Of a stretch of DNA of 64,000 nt, positions 17,890 to 25,816 are shown piece by piece. Position 1 is the stretch's first letter. Every line of letters starts with the position of its first letter. The notes beneath the pieces were generated by a model, which made no database searches, was not told the DNA's origin, and worked only from the letters and a program-made list of their open reading frames with translations. This DNA is from Bacillota bacterium (GTDB taxonomy: Bacteria > Bacillota > Clostridia > Acetivibrionales > JAEZXR01), in contig JAEZXR010000121.1 in the NCBI GenBank assembly GCA_023419605.1, positions 124,001 through 188,000 of the forward strand. Reading direction: 5' to 3'. The translations under genes and the position numbers were made by a program.

Positions 17890-20028
17890 TCAGCCACCAA
17901 CATCCGTATTGTCCGATTCTACAAAAGCCTCTCCCTGCATGTCATGGGAAGCTATAGGAACAAGCATCACCGAATAAAGCCGCATAAGCTCTTCTCCGTC
18001 GATTCCCACAGGCATTATCATTACATCATGCTCTCCGGCAGCAATTGTCACATCATGTTCGGCTTTTGAAATTTCCTTCGGATTGCTTGTTGGTTCTACA
18101 CGGTTTTCAATGGTTTGATCTCCAACATATATCCTGTAAATCCCTGCATTCTCCGGACTTGCCGTACTATACTTCATGACCAGCTTAAATGCAGTGGCAT
18201 GATATAGACGGATTTTCCACTTTACCAGTTGGTTTATACTTTTCCACCCGAAGATATAGTCGTTTCCTTTCTTACCGTCTCCATATCCGATCCCCGGGCT
18301 CACTTCCGCATCAAAGGCCCTCAATATGTTTGTATTCTTTTCACTCAGCAATTTGCCCGGATGGACCATGGCTTCCCCATCGATTTCAACCACTACAACA
18401 CTGTCATTCTTATCAGGCGCATCCTTGGGCAAACGAACTGCCCAGTCATAATAATTGATCCTTTTTGTGCCCAGAGGCTTTTTATCCGGGTCGGAAAGCA
18501 GCCAGGCCTTCCTTATATGATTCTTTAAGCCCCCAATCACCAATTCCCCATCCTTCGGCCAATGAAACACGTGCAGGTATAACTGGTTTCCTTTCCTGGT
18601 CGATTCACCCCAGCATTGAACATCCAGAGGGGTTCTTTGGGTTCCATAAATGCTTTCCCCGTTTATATCCAGCCATGCTCCGACCTCTTGTAATATGGGT
18701 ATATCGCGCTCATCGATTTTCCCATTCCCCATGGGTCCGAGGTTCATCAGGACATTCCCCCCGCGTGCTGCCGATTTGGCCAGTAATTGTATAAACACGG
18801 AGGCCGGCTTGTGACTATGATCATCCATGGAATAACCGTAGGATTCATTGGTCGTGGGTATTGTCTCCCAGTCACCCTCACAAGGGAATATTTCAAGTGC
18901 ACGGTCTGCCGTGTTTACATAATCGGAAAAAGTATCAAATCCCCACCCGCGTGCAAGGCGTCCATTCACTACGACCCGGTCGTCAGTCTCACGAATAGCC
19001 TTTAGAATCCTCAAATTTTCCGATAAGGGTAATTTATGGGGAGTATCAAACCACAAAATATCCGGTTCGTATTTTTTTATAAGTTCTATAATCTGCGGGA
19101 TGGATTTTTGGCTGACATAGTACTCCGAAACCCTTGGCAAAAGGTCCGGATGCTCGGCAAACCAAAGTTTACCCGGCCCTTCGTACAGCTTCAAATCACC
19201 CCCGGGATTTGTATACTCCCAGTCATTCCCAGGGGCATCCGGATGTTCCCAGTCAAAGGCATGGGAATAATAGAACCCGTATTTGATTCCATGCCGCCTG
19301 CAGGCTTCTCTTAGCTCCTCTAAGGGATCTCGCTTAAATGGAGTCATGCGGATATCAAAGGGGTACGCTTCGGAAGGGTAAATAGCAAATCCGTCATGAT
19401 GCTTGGCAGTAATCACCAAATACTTCATCCCTGCTGCTTTGATCAGCTTTACCCATTCCTCTGCATCAAACTCCTCCGGGTTGAACTTATCAATAAATAT
19501 GTCTTTATATTCCTCTAAAGTGATTTTCTTTGCTCGCATTAAATGTTCAGCATAGCCATGGGATTTTTCTCCCTTCCACCTTCCACCCGTCAGCGAGTAA
19601 GCTCCCCAATGGATGAAACAGCCGAAACGGGCCTCGCGCCACCAGGACAATCGGCTCTCCCTGTTTACCATCGACTGGGGCCACCAGCTGGTAACCGCAT
19701 CCTCTACGGCTTGCCGGTCGCGCGCATCCGGTTCCAATATGACAGATGCTAACACCCGTATCGAACCTAGTTTTAAAGGGCATTTACAGTTTTTTAAGCT
19801 GATATTTTCCTCACAGGTTTCTCCAGTAATCACCTTTGAATCTCCTGTATGATTATCTCCGGCATAGATGATTGCCTGATAATCTTTTGCTACTTGTATG
19901 GAACTTACCGCAGTCCCCCCCAGTCCAAGCTGTTGAAGGTTGGAATAGGAATATTCACCTACCGTAAGTCCTACCTTTGTGTTCGATTGACAGATTATGA
20001 CTGCCGCAGCCTCGCTAAACCCGTTCAT
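17890..20028 (-). CDS. GH29 alpha-L-fucosidase with N-terminal beta/gamma-crystallin-like domain
   Basis: Retaining alpha-L-fucosidase (712 aa). Residues about 20-80 look like a crystallin-type beta domain (VGEYSYSNLQQLGLGG, YQAIIYAGDNHTGDS), followed by the GH29 TIM barrel at about 120-480. Motifs: FGCFIHWGAYS, TAKHHDGF (H210, H211), and WFD with nucleophile Asp328. A C-terminal beta domain covers about 500-712, perhaps with a further sugar-binding module at the end. No signal peptide, so cytoplasmic. It precedes GH95 in one operon and is divergent from an AraC regulator. The fusion with a crystallin-like domain is unusual; exact substrate linkage unknown. Confidence 0.9.
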   Translation of the reverse strand: MNGFSEAAAVIICQSNTKVGLTVGEYSYSNLQQLGLGGTAVSSIQVAKDYQAIIYAGDNHTGDSKVITGETCEENISLKNCKCPLKLGSIRVLASVILEPDARDRQAVEDAVTSWWPQSMVNRESRLSWWREARFGCFIHWGAYSLTGGRWKGEKSHGYAEHLMRAKKITLEEYKDIFIDKFNPEEFDAEEWVKLIKAAGMKYLVITAKHHDGFAIYPSEAYPFDIRMTPFKRDPLEELREACRRHGIKYGFYYSHAFDWEHPDAPGNDWEYTNPGGDLKLYEGPGKLWFAEHPDLLPRVSEYYVSQKSIPQIIELIKKYEPDILWFDTPHKLPLSENLRILKAIRETDDRVVVNGRLARGWGFDTFSDYVNTADRALEIFPCEGDWETIPTTNESYGYSMDDHSHKPASVFIQLLAKSAARGGNVLMNLGPMGNGKIDERDIPILQEVGAWLDINGESIYGTQRTPLDVQCWGESTRKGNQLYLHVFHWPKDGELVIGGLKNHIRKAWLLSDPDKKPLGTKRINYYDWAVRLPKDAPDKNDSVVVVEIDGEAMVHPGKLLSEKNTNILRAFDAEVSPGIGYGDGKKGNDYIFGWKSINQLVKWKIRLYHATAFKLVMKYSTASPENAGIYRIYVGDQTIENRVEPTSNPKEISKAEHDVTIAAGEHDVMIMPVGIDGEELMRLYSVMLVPIASHDMQGEAFVESDNTDVGG

Positions 20029-20070
20029 TTATTCAGGCCTCCCTCTCCCATGTAGTTCTTTTATATTTAC

Positions 20071-20174
20071 TATACAAATTCCGATGGAACTTAGCTGGTT
20101 TATGCCCTGTAAAGCCTCAGAACCGTTGGCTGTACGAGGCCCAAATCAGCAGTTGCCAACCCGATTGTATATAG
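20071..20174. repeat. MITE-like palindromic repeat, copy 1
   Basis: About 104 bp that share the ends TATACAA-TT-GATGGAACTTAGCTG and CAGTT-CCA-CC-ATTGTATAT with the copy at 24589. The outer parts are inverted relative to each other; the interior is a weak stem (GCC...GGC). It lies in the divergent promoter region of the fucosidase operon and the AraC gene. No ORF. Confidence 0.65.
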
Positions 20175-20346
20175 TACAATAGAATGTAAAACTTTCCGTT
20201 ATATAGATATTTTAATTGACAACATGTATAATAAACATAAAGTATTCAAACAGGAATATATACTTTTCAAACAAAAATTTAACCGGGAGAGTGAAAATAT
20301 TACTTCCGATATAGACGCCCTAAGGGCTCACAGTGAGGTAAATGCA

Positions 20347-21192
20347 ATGAACAACTCAAAAAAACAGTTGTTAACGAATTATTTATCAAATATGGCAGTT
20401 GAGTTAAGTACAGTGGCATTAACCAAATGTCCTCCTTCCTGGAGGCGGATGGATGATATTCCTTCGTACAGTAAGTTTTATTATATTTTAGATGGAGAAG
20501 GGTATCTTAAGATCGGTAAACAGGAGTTTTTTCCAAAGCCCGGGCAGTTATTTCTGATGCCCGAGGGTGCTGTACAATCTTTTTCCACCATAAGCGCAAA
20601 TACTTTTTTGAAATACTGGTGCCATTTCAAAGTAAGAACCGGAAACATCAATCTTTTCAGTGTTATCAATACGCCCTGCTATATTGATGTTAAAGATGCC
20701 GCTTTTGTGGAACAAATATTCAGCCGGTTATTAAGCTTAAAGGAAAACAAGGGGTTATTGACAAAGTTCAGAATGAACATGGAGCTTTCTTCGTTACTTT
20801 CATATTTTCTGGAGAATATACCGGAAAGTCAAATCTCTGTCAATACTTCAGCCTATTTCGCTCCATTAAGCAAGATTGTAGAATATATTGAAACCCATTT
20901 GTCGGAAAACATCACCATTCGGGACCTTGCGAAGGAAATCCACCTGCACCCCAATTCATTTACACGGCTTTTTAAAGCCCATATTGGCGTTACGCCCATT
21001 GAGTATTTACTGAACAAGCGTATTGAAAAAGCCAAGCACCTGCTTTCCACAACGGATATATCCGTTCAGGAAACAGCTTCTGTAGCAGGTTTTAAGGATC
21101 AATTCTATTTTTCAAAACAATTTAAAAAAAATGTAGGTTATTCGCCTTCGGAATACAAACTACTCATGCAGGACAATGCTGCCAAACAGTAG
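20347..21192 (+). CDS. AraC-family transcriptional regulator (putative fucosidase operon activator)
   Basis: Two-domain regulator, 281 aa from this start. The N-terminal cupin-like sensing domain (about 20-150: YSKFYYILDGEGYLKIG, PGQLFLMPEG) is followed by the AraC double HTH (about 175-275: HPNSFTRLFKAHIGVTPIEYL, DQFYFSKQFKKNVGYSPSEY). I prefer the ATG at 20347, preceded by GAGGT with a 7-base spacing; an upstream in-frame ATG (20224) lacks a Shine-Dalgarno and would add 41 residues. It is divergent from GH29, so it probably activates the fucosidase operon in response to a sugar. Confidence 0.9.
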   Translation: MNNSKKQLLTNYLSNMAVELSTVALTKCPPSWRRMDDIPSYSKFYYILDGEGYLKIGKQEFFPKPGQLFLMPEGAVQSFSTISANTFLKYWCHFKVRTGNINLFSVINTPCYIDVKDAAFVEQIFSRLLSLKENKGLLTKFRMNMELSSLLSYFLENIPESQISVNTSAYFAPLSKIVEYIETHLSENITIRDLAKEIHLHPNSFTRLFKAHIGVTPIEYLLNKRIEKAKHLLSTTDISVQETASVAGFKDQFYFSKQFKKNVGYSPSEYKLLMQDNAAKQ

Positions 21193-21493
21193 CTTCCGGA
21201 ACTTCTATATAATTTACGATGGAACTTTTGAAAATAGCGGTTTGAAGGATACAAATCCCATAATAATGTTTACAACAGCGATAATAGGGAATACTAAATA
21301 GAATCTACAGAAAATGCATTTAACATTCCAGATTGGAATAAAAAGTGCATTCTCCCGGATATATTTCGTATATTACTAACTATACTTTCCTTCATGCGAA
21401 ATATATTATCAAGTCATTCTCTTTATAAACAAAAAATGCATTTTACTGTTGATTACATGGATTGCCCCAATAACATATTTAGGAGGTGTTTAG

Positions 21494-21715
21494 ATGACAT
21501 TATGCGATATAAAGCCTGAGGACGAGTTAACCGTTTTTGACAAGCCAAGCAGAAAGATTCGTGAGAGGCAAGGCAAGTATGTGGCAGGAAATGATAATTT
21601 CCTAACTATACAGTTCCAGTATTACAAGGATACCCTCCTATTATCTGATTTGAGACAGGGAAAAGCCAAGATATTCAAAGATAAGGAAGCAGTTATATTT
21701 GCATCACTTAATTAG
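21494..21715 (+). CDS. Small conserved-looking protein, 73 aa
   Basis: Small protein with AGGAGGTGTTTAG before its ATG (TTTAGATG). Mixed charge, beta-prone C-terminus (FLTIQFQYYKDTLLLSD), no membrane segment and no Cys motif. I do not recognise a family. A perfect terminator hairpin follows within 30 bp, which supports a short independent transcript. Coding is supported by the strong ribosome-binding site and the terminator. Confidence 0.72.
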   Translation: MTLCDIKPEDELTVFDKPSRKIRERQGKYVAGNDNFLTIQFQYYKDTLLLSDLRQGKAKIFKDKEAVIFASLN

Positions 21716-21744
21716 GTATTCCAAAACACTTGATTCTTTGCTAA

Positions 21745-21788
21745 AAAACAAAGGCTTGCAAAGTTTAAACCTTGCAAGCCTTTGTTTT
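21745..21788. terminator. Bidirectional terminator
   Basis: A perfect 17-bp stem (AAAACAAAGGCTTGCAA at 21745-21761 and its complement at 21772-21788) with a 10-base loop, with a U-run end on both strands. It serves the 73-aa gene on the plus strand and the tRNA gene on the minus strand. Confidence 0.9.
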
Positions 21789-21790
21789 AA

Positions 21791-21866
21791 TGGTTGCGGG
21801 GGCCAGATTTGAACTGACGGCCTTCGGGTTATGAGCCCGACGAGCTACCAACTGCTCCACCCCGCG
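21791..21866 (-). tRNA. Initiator tRNA-fMet (CAT)
   Basis: The minus strand folds into a complete 76-nt cloverleaf: 7-bp acceptor CGCGGGG/CCCCGCA, anticodon loop CTCATAA (CAT), T arm GTCAG-TTCAAAT-CTGGC and encoded CCA. The C1-A72 mismatch and the three G-C pairs GGG/CCC in the anticodon stem are the hallmarks of the initiator, not the elongator, Met-tRNA. It sits between two hairpins and may be transcribed alone or from the downstream side of the rpoZ operon. Confidence 0.95.
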
Positions 21867-21945
21867 ATATCTGGTGCGTTATTATAGAATAACACACTTT
21901 CTAGCAAAAGTAAATGGGAGATTCAGGAACAACTAAAACTTAAAA

Positions 21946-21963
21946 GGAGAGCCTGGACTCTCC
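21946..21963 (-). terminator. Terminator after rpoZ-like operon
   Basis: A short stem GGAGAG/CTCTCC followed on the minus strand by TTTTAAGTTTT. It lies just past the zinc-ribbon relic and would end the infC-flavoenzyme-rpoZ transcript. Confidence 0.6.
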
Positions 21964-21969
21964 TCTTAA

Positions 21970-22068
21970 TTACCACCTGTTGCCGAAGCTTCCGCCTCTG
22001 TTATTGTTGTTCCTTTGCTGCTTTCTTGCTCTCCTGCAGTCAGGACATCTCTGTGGCTCATTCTTAAA
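21970..22068 (-). pseudogene. C-terminal relic of a zinc-ribbon protein
   Basis: The minus strand ends FKNEPQRCPDCRRARKQQ, then an Asn/Gly-rich tail, closing with TGG TAA. This matches the C-terminal half of small zinc-ribbon proteins with a second Cys pair CPxC. The first half (the CxxC-x-x-F-x-F-T part) is missing; it abuts the rpoZ-like gene directly in a different frame, with an in-frame stop just upstream. It is likely a truncated leftover. Confidence 0.55.
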
Positions 22069-22069
22069 A

Positions 22070-22276
22070 CTATTTAATGCCGCTTTTTGTCCTCACATAG
22101 GTTATCATATTTTCATTAATTTCGTTTGCTGCAATAGTTACTGCCTTTTGAGAATCGCACTTTGTAAGCTTATATGCACCGCTTGTCAACTGCCTGGCCC
22201 TCTTACCTGCAAGAATACATAGTGTATATCGGCTGTCTACTTTTTTCAACAATGAACTTACTGAAGGGTCAATCAT
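22070..22276 (-). CDS. rpoZ: RNA polymerase omega-like subunit
   Basis: 68-residue omega-type protein: the pattern MIDPSVSSLLKKVDSRYTLC then AGKRARQL is that of RpoZ, and AVTIAANEI is its conserved second helix. Omega helps assemble and stabilise beta-prime in the core polymerase. It follows the FabK-like gene by 50 bp. In most Firmicutes rpoZ lies behind gmk, not here, so this may be a paralogue or a relocated copy. The end is immediately followed by a zinc-ribbon relic. Confidence 0.75.
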   Translation of the reverse strand: MIDPSVSSLLKKVDSRYTLCILAGKRARQLTSGAYKLTKCDSQKAVTIAANEINENMITYVRTKSGIK

Positions 22277-22326
22277 ACTCTATCACCGCCAACTATTTAT
22301 AAAATTTTGTTATACTCATTGAGCAT

Positions 22327-23415
22327 TTATGTTTCTGCTGCTGCATCATACTCTTCTATTAGCGTGTTTACTAACTCCTTGACAGTAACTATATTTTCAG
22401 TCCTATAGGCATTTTCACCGACAAAGGCAAATCCATGCTTCATTCTTCCTTTTTGAGCATTTATTAATGCAAGCGCAATACAGTAAGGACTGGACCCGTG
22501 GTTACAAGTGACAATACAGTGGTATGGGCATTTATAAGGTTTTTTATTCCCTTCATTGACATCATTGATAAACTGATTTACGATTGCTCTTCCAGGCATA
22601 CCTACAGGACTGTTAATAATTCTAATATCTTCTTTTTTACAATCGATATAGGCTCTTTTAAATTCCGCAGACGCATCGCATTCCACTGTTGTCACAAAGC
22701 GTGTGGCCATTTGTACACCCGAAGCTCCCAGTTGAATAAATTTATATATATCTTCACCGGTGTATATACCTCCTGCTGCAATTACAGGGATTGACTTTGC
22801 AGCCTTATCTTCAATATTTTTTACTTCAATAATCACTTCAGAAACAAGCTTTTCCAGCTTATAATCCGGGTCTGTAATATGTTCGCTTTTAAATCCCAGG
22901 TGACCGCCAGCCATCGGCCCTTCTACTACAACAGCATCAGGAACATATTTATATTTCTCTATCCACCTTTTTGTAATAAGACTTGCTGCTCTTGCAGAAG
23001 AAACAATGGGAACAATCTTTGTATCCTTTGACTCTTTTAAAAATGCAGGAAGATTCAGCGGAAGTCCTGCTCCGGAGAAGATAATATCAATCCCTTCCTC
23101 GATTGCAGTTTTAGCCATATCTGCAAAATTTGACATGGCTACCATGATGTTTACTCCAAGAATCCCTTTGGTCAACTCACGGGCTTTTCTTATCTCTTTT
23201 TTAAGCGCTCTGATATTAGCCTCAAGATAGTTTGTTGAAAAATCCGGTTCCAACATCCCAATTGTCGCTGCTGAGATAACCCCAATACCACCTTCGTTAG
23301 CTACTGCGGACGCGAGTCCGCTTAAAGAAATTCCAACACCCATTCCACCTTGTATAATCGGCAATTTTGCCGTTAAACCACCTATTGTTAAGCTTTTTCC
23401 TCTCCAAGAAACCAT
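22327..23415 (-). CDS. FMN enoyl-ACP reductase II / nitronate monooxygenase family protein
   Basis: TIM-barrel flavoenzyme (362 aa) of the NMO/FabK superfamily. Family motifs are IIQGGMGVGISLSGLA at the N-terminus, GVNIMVAM near residue 90, SGAGLP, the GGHLG signature near 170 and IAAGGI with QLGASGVQMATRF (FMN-phosphate loop) near 220-245. Whether it acts as a FabK-type enoyl-ACP reductase or as a nitronate oxidase cannot be decided. It lies 10 bp after infC and is coupled with it. Confidence 0.85.
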   Translation of the reverse strand: MVSWRGKSLTIGGLTAKLPIIQGGMGVGISLSGLASAVANEGGIGVISAATIGMLEPDFSTNYLEANIRALKKEIRKARELTKGILGVNIMVAMSNFADMAKTAIEEGIDIIFSGAGLPLNLPAFLKESKDTKIVPIVSSARAASLITKRWIEKYKYVPDAVVVEGPMAGGHLGFKSEHITDPDYKLEKLVSEVIIEVKNIEDKAAKSIPVIAAGGIYTGEDIYKFIQLGASGVQMATRFVTTVECDASAEFKRAYIDCKKEDIRIINSPVGMPGRAIVNQFINDVNEGNKKPYKCPYHCIVTCNHGSSPYCIALALINAQKGRMKHGFAFVGENAYRTENIVTVKELVNTLIEEYDAAAET

Positions 23416-23425
23416 CGCATTCTCC

Positions 23426-23941
23426 TCAGTGTTTTTTGGGATTCAGTATCATCATCATACTTTTCCCTTCAAGTTTCGGCTGCTTTTCAACTATTCCCAC
23501 ATCTATAACTGCATCGGCAAACTTTCCAAGTACTTCTTTCCCTGTTATTGTGTACCGCATTTCCCTGCCTCGAAATCTTATGCTGACTTTAACTTTATTG
23601 CCATCCTGCAAGAACTTATACGCATTTTTAACCTTAAAGTCAAAATCATGCTCCTCAATTTGAGCAGACACTCGTACTTCCTTAAGTGAGACAATCTTCT
23701 GATTTTTTTTAGTCTCCTTCTCTTTCTTCGTCTGTTCAAACATGCTTTTCCCATAATCCATGATTTTGCATACTGGCGGTACTGCATTCGGTACAATTTT
23801 TACGAGATCAAGATTCTTCGAAATTGCCAGTTCTTGCGCATCCTTTGACGGCATAACGCCTAACATGGTCCCATCCGTATCAATAAGCCGAACCTCTCTA
23901 TCCTTTATATCCTCATTCATTGGCAGCTCATTTTTTCTAAT
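23426..23941 (-). CDS. infC: Translation initiation factor IF-3 (AUU start)
   Basis: IF-3 (171 aa) binds the 30S subunit, blocks 50S joining and proofreads start codons. N- and C-domains are complete: NELPMNEDIKDREVRLID, then the PVCKIMDYGK linker, and the C-domain KVKVSIRFRGREM. The start chosen is ATT at 23941, eight bases after GGAGG, with the first codons IRKNE. A non-AUG start is the classical basis of IF-3 autoregulation. Unlike most bacteria, rpmI and rplT do not follow; a flavoenzyme gene does. Confidence 0.95.
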   Translation of the reverse strand: MRKNELPMNEDIKDREVRLIDTDGTMLGVMPSKDAQELAISKNLDLVKIVPNAVPPVCKIMDYGKSMFEQTKKEKETKKNQKIVSLKEVRVSAQIEEHDFDFKVKNAYKFLQDGNKVKVSIRFRGREMRYTITGKEVLGKFADAVIDVGIVEKQPKLEGKSMMMILNPKKH

Positions 23942-23987
23942 ATGAAACACCTCCATTGATTTATTTTTAAATACGATTATAAAAATT

Positions 23988-24018
23988 AAAGAGTGGATAC
24001 ACAAAGTACTCCACTCTT
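23988..24018 (-). promoter_or_regulatory. Terminator-like hairpin in infC leader
   Basis: AAGAGTGGA/TCCACTCTT stem with a 12-base loop, followed on the minus strand by TTTAATTTTTATAATCG. It lies 47 bp upstream of the AUU start. It may attenuate infC or end the transcript of whatever lies upstream. Confidence 0.5.
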
Positions 24019-24263
24019 CGTCACAATTAAGCATTAATCGAATTATAGTTAAGTTATAAGCAAAACTATTATTCAAAACAAAAAGCACATAATTCCTATT
24101 TTTGTAATCATCTCATTATAACATTTATTTTTAGAGTTGTATGTACTGTTTTGGAAATTAATATTTGGCAATGATCCGTTGAACTGGAAGCGCGAATACG
24201 ATAGTATAAAGTAAATCGGACAAATAGACTTATTCATGTTACTATAGACATGAGGTGAATGAT

Positions 24264-24431
24264 TTGAAAGAAAATGATTGGTGTAATTTTGAGAAGTTAT
24301 CCGACGATAATAAAAGGAAATTCCTGATTCGTATAAAGCCAATGGCTAAAAGAATAGGAAGAACTGATTTAATCTTATACAATAAATATGCGGAGCAGTT
24401 TGGTTTGCAGAAAATTAAGCCCATTTCCTGA
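24264..24431 (+). CDS. Small protein, 55 aa (TTG start)
   Basis: The plus strand reads LKENDWCNFEKLSDDNKRKF, then a basic helix LIRIKPMAKRIGRT, to a stop at 24431. Its TTG follows GAGGTGAATGAT with good spacing. A terminator hairpin with a T7 tail lies 15 bp after the stop. Function unknown; it looks like a charged cytoplasmic protein. Confidence 0.55.
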   Translation: MKENDWCNFEKLSDDNKRKFLIRIKPMAKRIGRTDLILYNKYAEQFGLQKIKPIS

Positions 24432-24445
24432 CGCGTATTACAACA

Positions 24446-24480
24446 AAAGGGTAAGACTTGAGCTAAAAGACCCTTTTTTT
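24446..24480 (+). terminator. Terminator after 55-aa gene
   Basis: AAAGGGT/ACCCTTT stem with a run of T (24474-24480). Confidence 0.75.
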
Positions 24481-24537
24481 ATTGGTTGATCAAAGAACGC
24501 TATCGCTGTTTCCTTTTTCCATACTACCTGCAAAAAA

Positions 24538-24567
24538 AGGCAGAGGCATAAATAAATGCCTTTGCCT
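24538..24567 (-). terminator. Terminator of minus-strand 55-aa gene
   Basis: AGGCAGAGGCAT paired with ATGCCTTTGCCT (one G-T mismatch, loop AAATAA). On the minus strand the stem is followed by TTTTTTT, so it stops transcription from the gene at 24712-24879. Confidence 0.75.
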
Positions 24568-24588
24568 CATTTCTACCCTGTTATAAAC

Positions 24589-24690
24589 TATACAACTTAG
24601 GATGGAACTTAGCTGATTCGACGTTCGCATAGCCCCAGAATCATTGGCTATGCGAACGTCGAATTAGCAGTTACCAGTCCTATTGTATAT
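24589..24690. repeat. MITE-like palindromic repeat, copy 2
   Basis: A 102-bp element. An 18-bp perfect stem (TTCGACGTTCGCATAGCC / GGCTATGCGAACGTCGAA) with an 11-base loop lies at 24617-24663, flanked by arms GATGGAACTTAGCTG and TAGCAGTTACCAGTCC, and ends in TATACAA...TTGTATA. It shares its outer 25 to 30 bases with the copy at 20071, though the inner stem differs. No ORF inside. A left-end fragment is seen near 21203-21228. Confidence 0.75.
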
Positions 24691-24711
24691 AAATAGACTG
24701 TTCCAAATTTA

Positions 24712-24879
24712 TTAGTTCGATTGTTCCGGTTTTTCCTTACTACCCTCGGTCGTTTGCACTTTTATTTCATTCTTCGGTTTTGAAGCTTTTGCGAGCCTGG
24801 AAAATATCTCTTGTTTATTATTTCTTGTGGTAAATCTACTATTTGAATTTTTCGCCATAGGTTTGCTGGCTCTACTCAT
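24712..24879 (-). CDS. Small basic protein, 55 aa
   Basis: Minus-strand ATG with GAGGTGTTAAC before it, then MSRASKPMAKNSNSRF, a basic region and an acidic, disordered-looking C-terminus ending EKPEQSN. No family recognised. Strong ribosome-binding site and a terminator at 24538-24567 on the same strand support it, although the MITE-like element lies between. Confidence 0.5.
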   Translation of the reverse strand: MSRASKPMAKNSNSRFTTRNNKQEIFSRLAKASKPKNEIKVQTTEGSKEKPEQSN

Positions 24880-24899
24880 GTTAACACCTCAAATCATTT

Positions 24900-25403
24900 T
24901 ATTACTATTTAATATTTGCGCTTTCCATGCTGTCACGAGACTGCATGCACAATTATATCATTTATTAACTCTGTAAAATATATTCCATGCAAGGATCTTT
25001 TTATATTTCAGCGAAAAGGATGTTCTTTAAAAAGATTACCGTATGTGAAAAAATGTATTTTATGGAATTATGCACAATTTACACCTTGACAAAAGACTTC
25101 CCCCGTGATAATATTACTTATTAGCATTTATAATAAATCCGTACACTGAAAAACAAATGCTGAAGTAGGCTTTTAGCCAATGTTACGTTATGAATTATGT
25201 AAAATTATGTTTTAACCGCTATTATTTAGGCTTATATTTGTTATCTATAATATAAGGCATATACCTTACATATAGCCCATTCATTTAGTGATACTTGTGC
25301 TGTAATATCCTGTTTATATTGTAAATAGAAGATATGGAAGAGTCTTGACTCTTCCTTTTTATTTGTTTACTTTGTGTATCGCGAAATGAAAGGAGGCTAT
25401 ATT
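24900..25403. other. Intergenic stretch without a supported gene
   Basis: About 500 bp, AT-rich. A possible leader or promoter of the zinc-ribbon gene lies before 25404, with a short hairpin (AAGAGTCTTGACTCTTCCTTT, 25339-25359). Nothing else is supported. Confidence 0.5.
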
Positions 25404-25628
25404 ATGTATAATTTTCAAACACTGATATGCTACAATTGCAATTCAGTAATGCTTAACCTTCCGAAAAGGGAAGTTGCAAAATTAAATGGTTTACACTTTA
25501 GATGTGAATGTTGTGGACATGTAAACCTGCTAAAAAACTTTAAATTTGTAAAAACTTTTGGCAAAAACCTTACTTTAGACAGCAGTAGCAGGGAAAATTT
25601 AAAACTGCTTCAAGCTGGATGCATATAA
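25404..25628 (+). CDS. Small zinc-ribbon-like protein, 74 aa
   Basis: The ATG at 25404 follows AAAGGAGGCTATATT. The sequence starts MYNFQTLICYNCNS, then HFRCECCGH; the CxxC..CxCCxH arrangement suggests a zinc ribbon. No enzyme motif. Unknown function; perhaps a nucleic-acid-binding or regulatory small protein. It lies just before a long hairpin and a TPR gene on the same strand. Confidence 0.72.
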   Translation: MYNFQTLICYNCNSVMLNLPKREVAKLNGLHFRCECCGHVNLLKNFKFVKTFGKNLTLDSSSRENLKLLQAGCI

Positions 25629-25657
25629 CCACATTTTTATATCCCGAATGGTATAGT

Positions 25658-25751
25658 TCGGGCACTGTAAAAGTGATTTTATCCGGCTAGGCAAGTCGGC
25701 TTGTCCTTGCCTCGTTGCCTGGCCGGAAATCACTAAGTTTACAGCGCCCGA
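25658..25751 (+). ncRNA. Long imperfect hairpin before TPR gene
   Basis: A 94-nt imperfect inverted repeat with four paired segments: TCGGGC/GCCCGA, CTGTAAA/TTTACAG, AGTGATTT/AATCACT and CCGGCTAGGCAA/TTGCCTGGCCGG, loop about 20 nt. It lies between the zinc-ribbon and TPR genes. It could be a structured leader or the remnant of a palindromic mobile element. No U-run follows it. Confidence 0.55.
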
Positions 25752-25816
25752 TCTATAAGTAAAGACTGGGTATGTTGGATAACCTTGGAACAACTAAAAA
25801 AGAGGGAGCGTTAATA

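Noticed and set aside
21791..21866. Elongator tRNA-Met
   Set aside because: C1-A72 mismatch and the GGG/CCC anticodon stem indicate the initiator.
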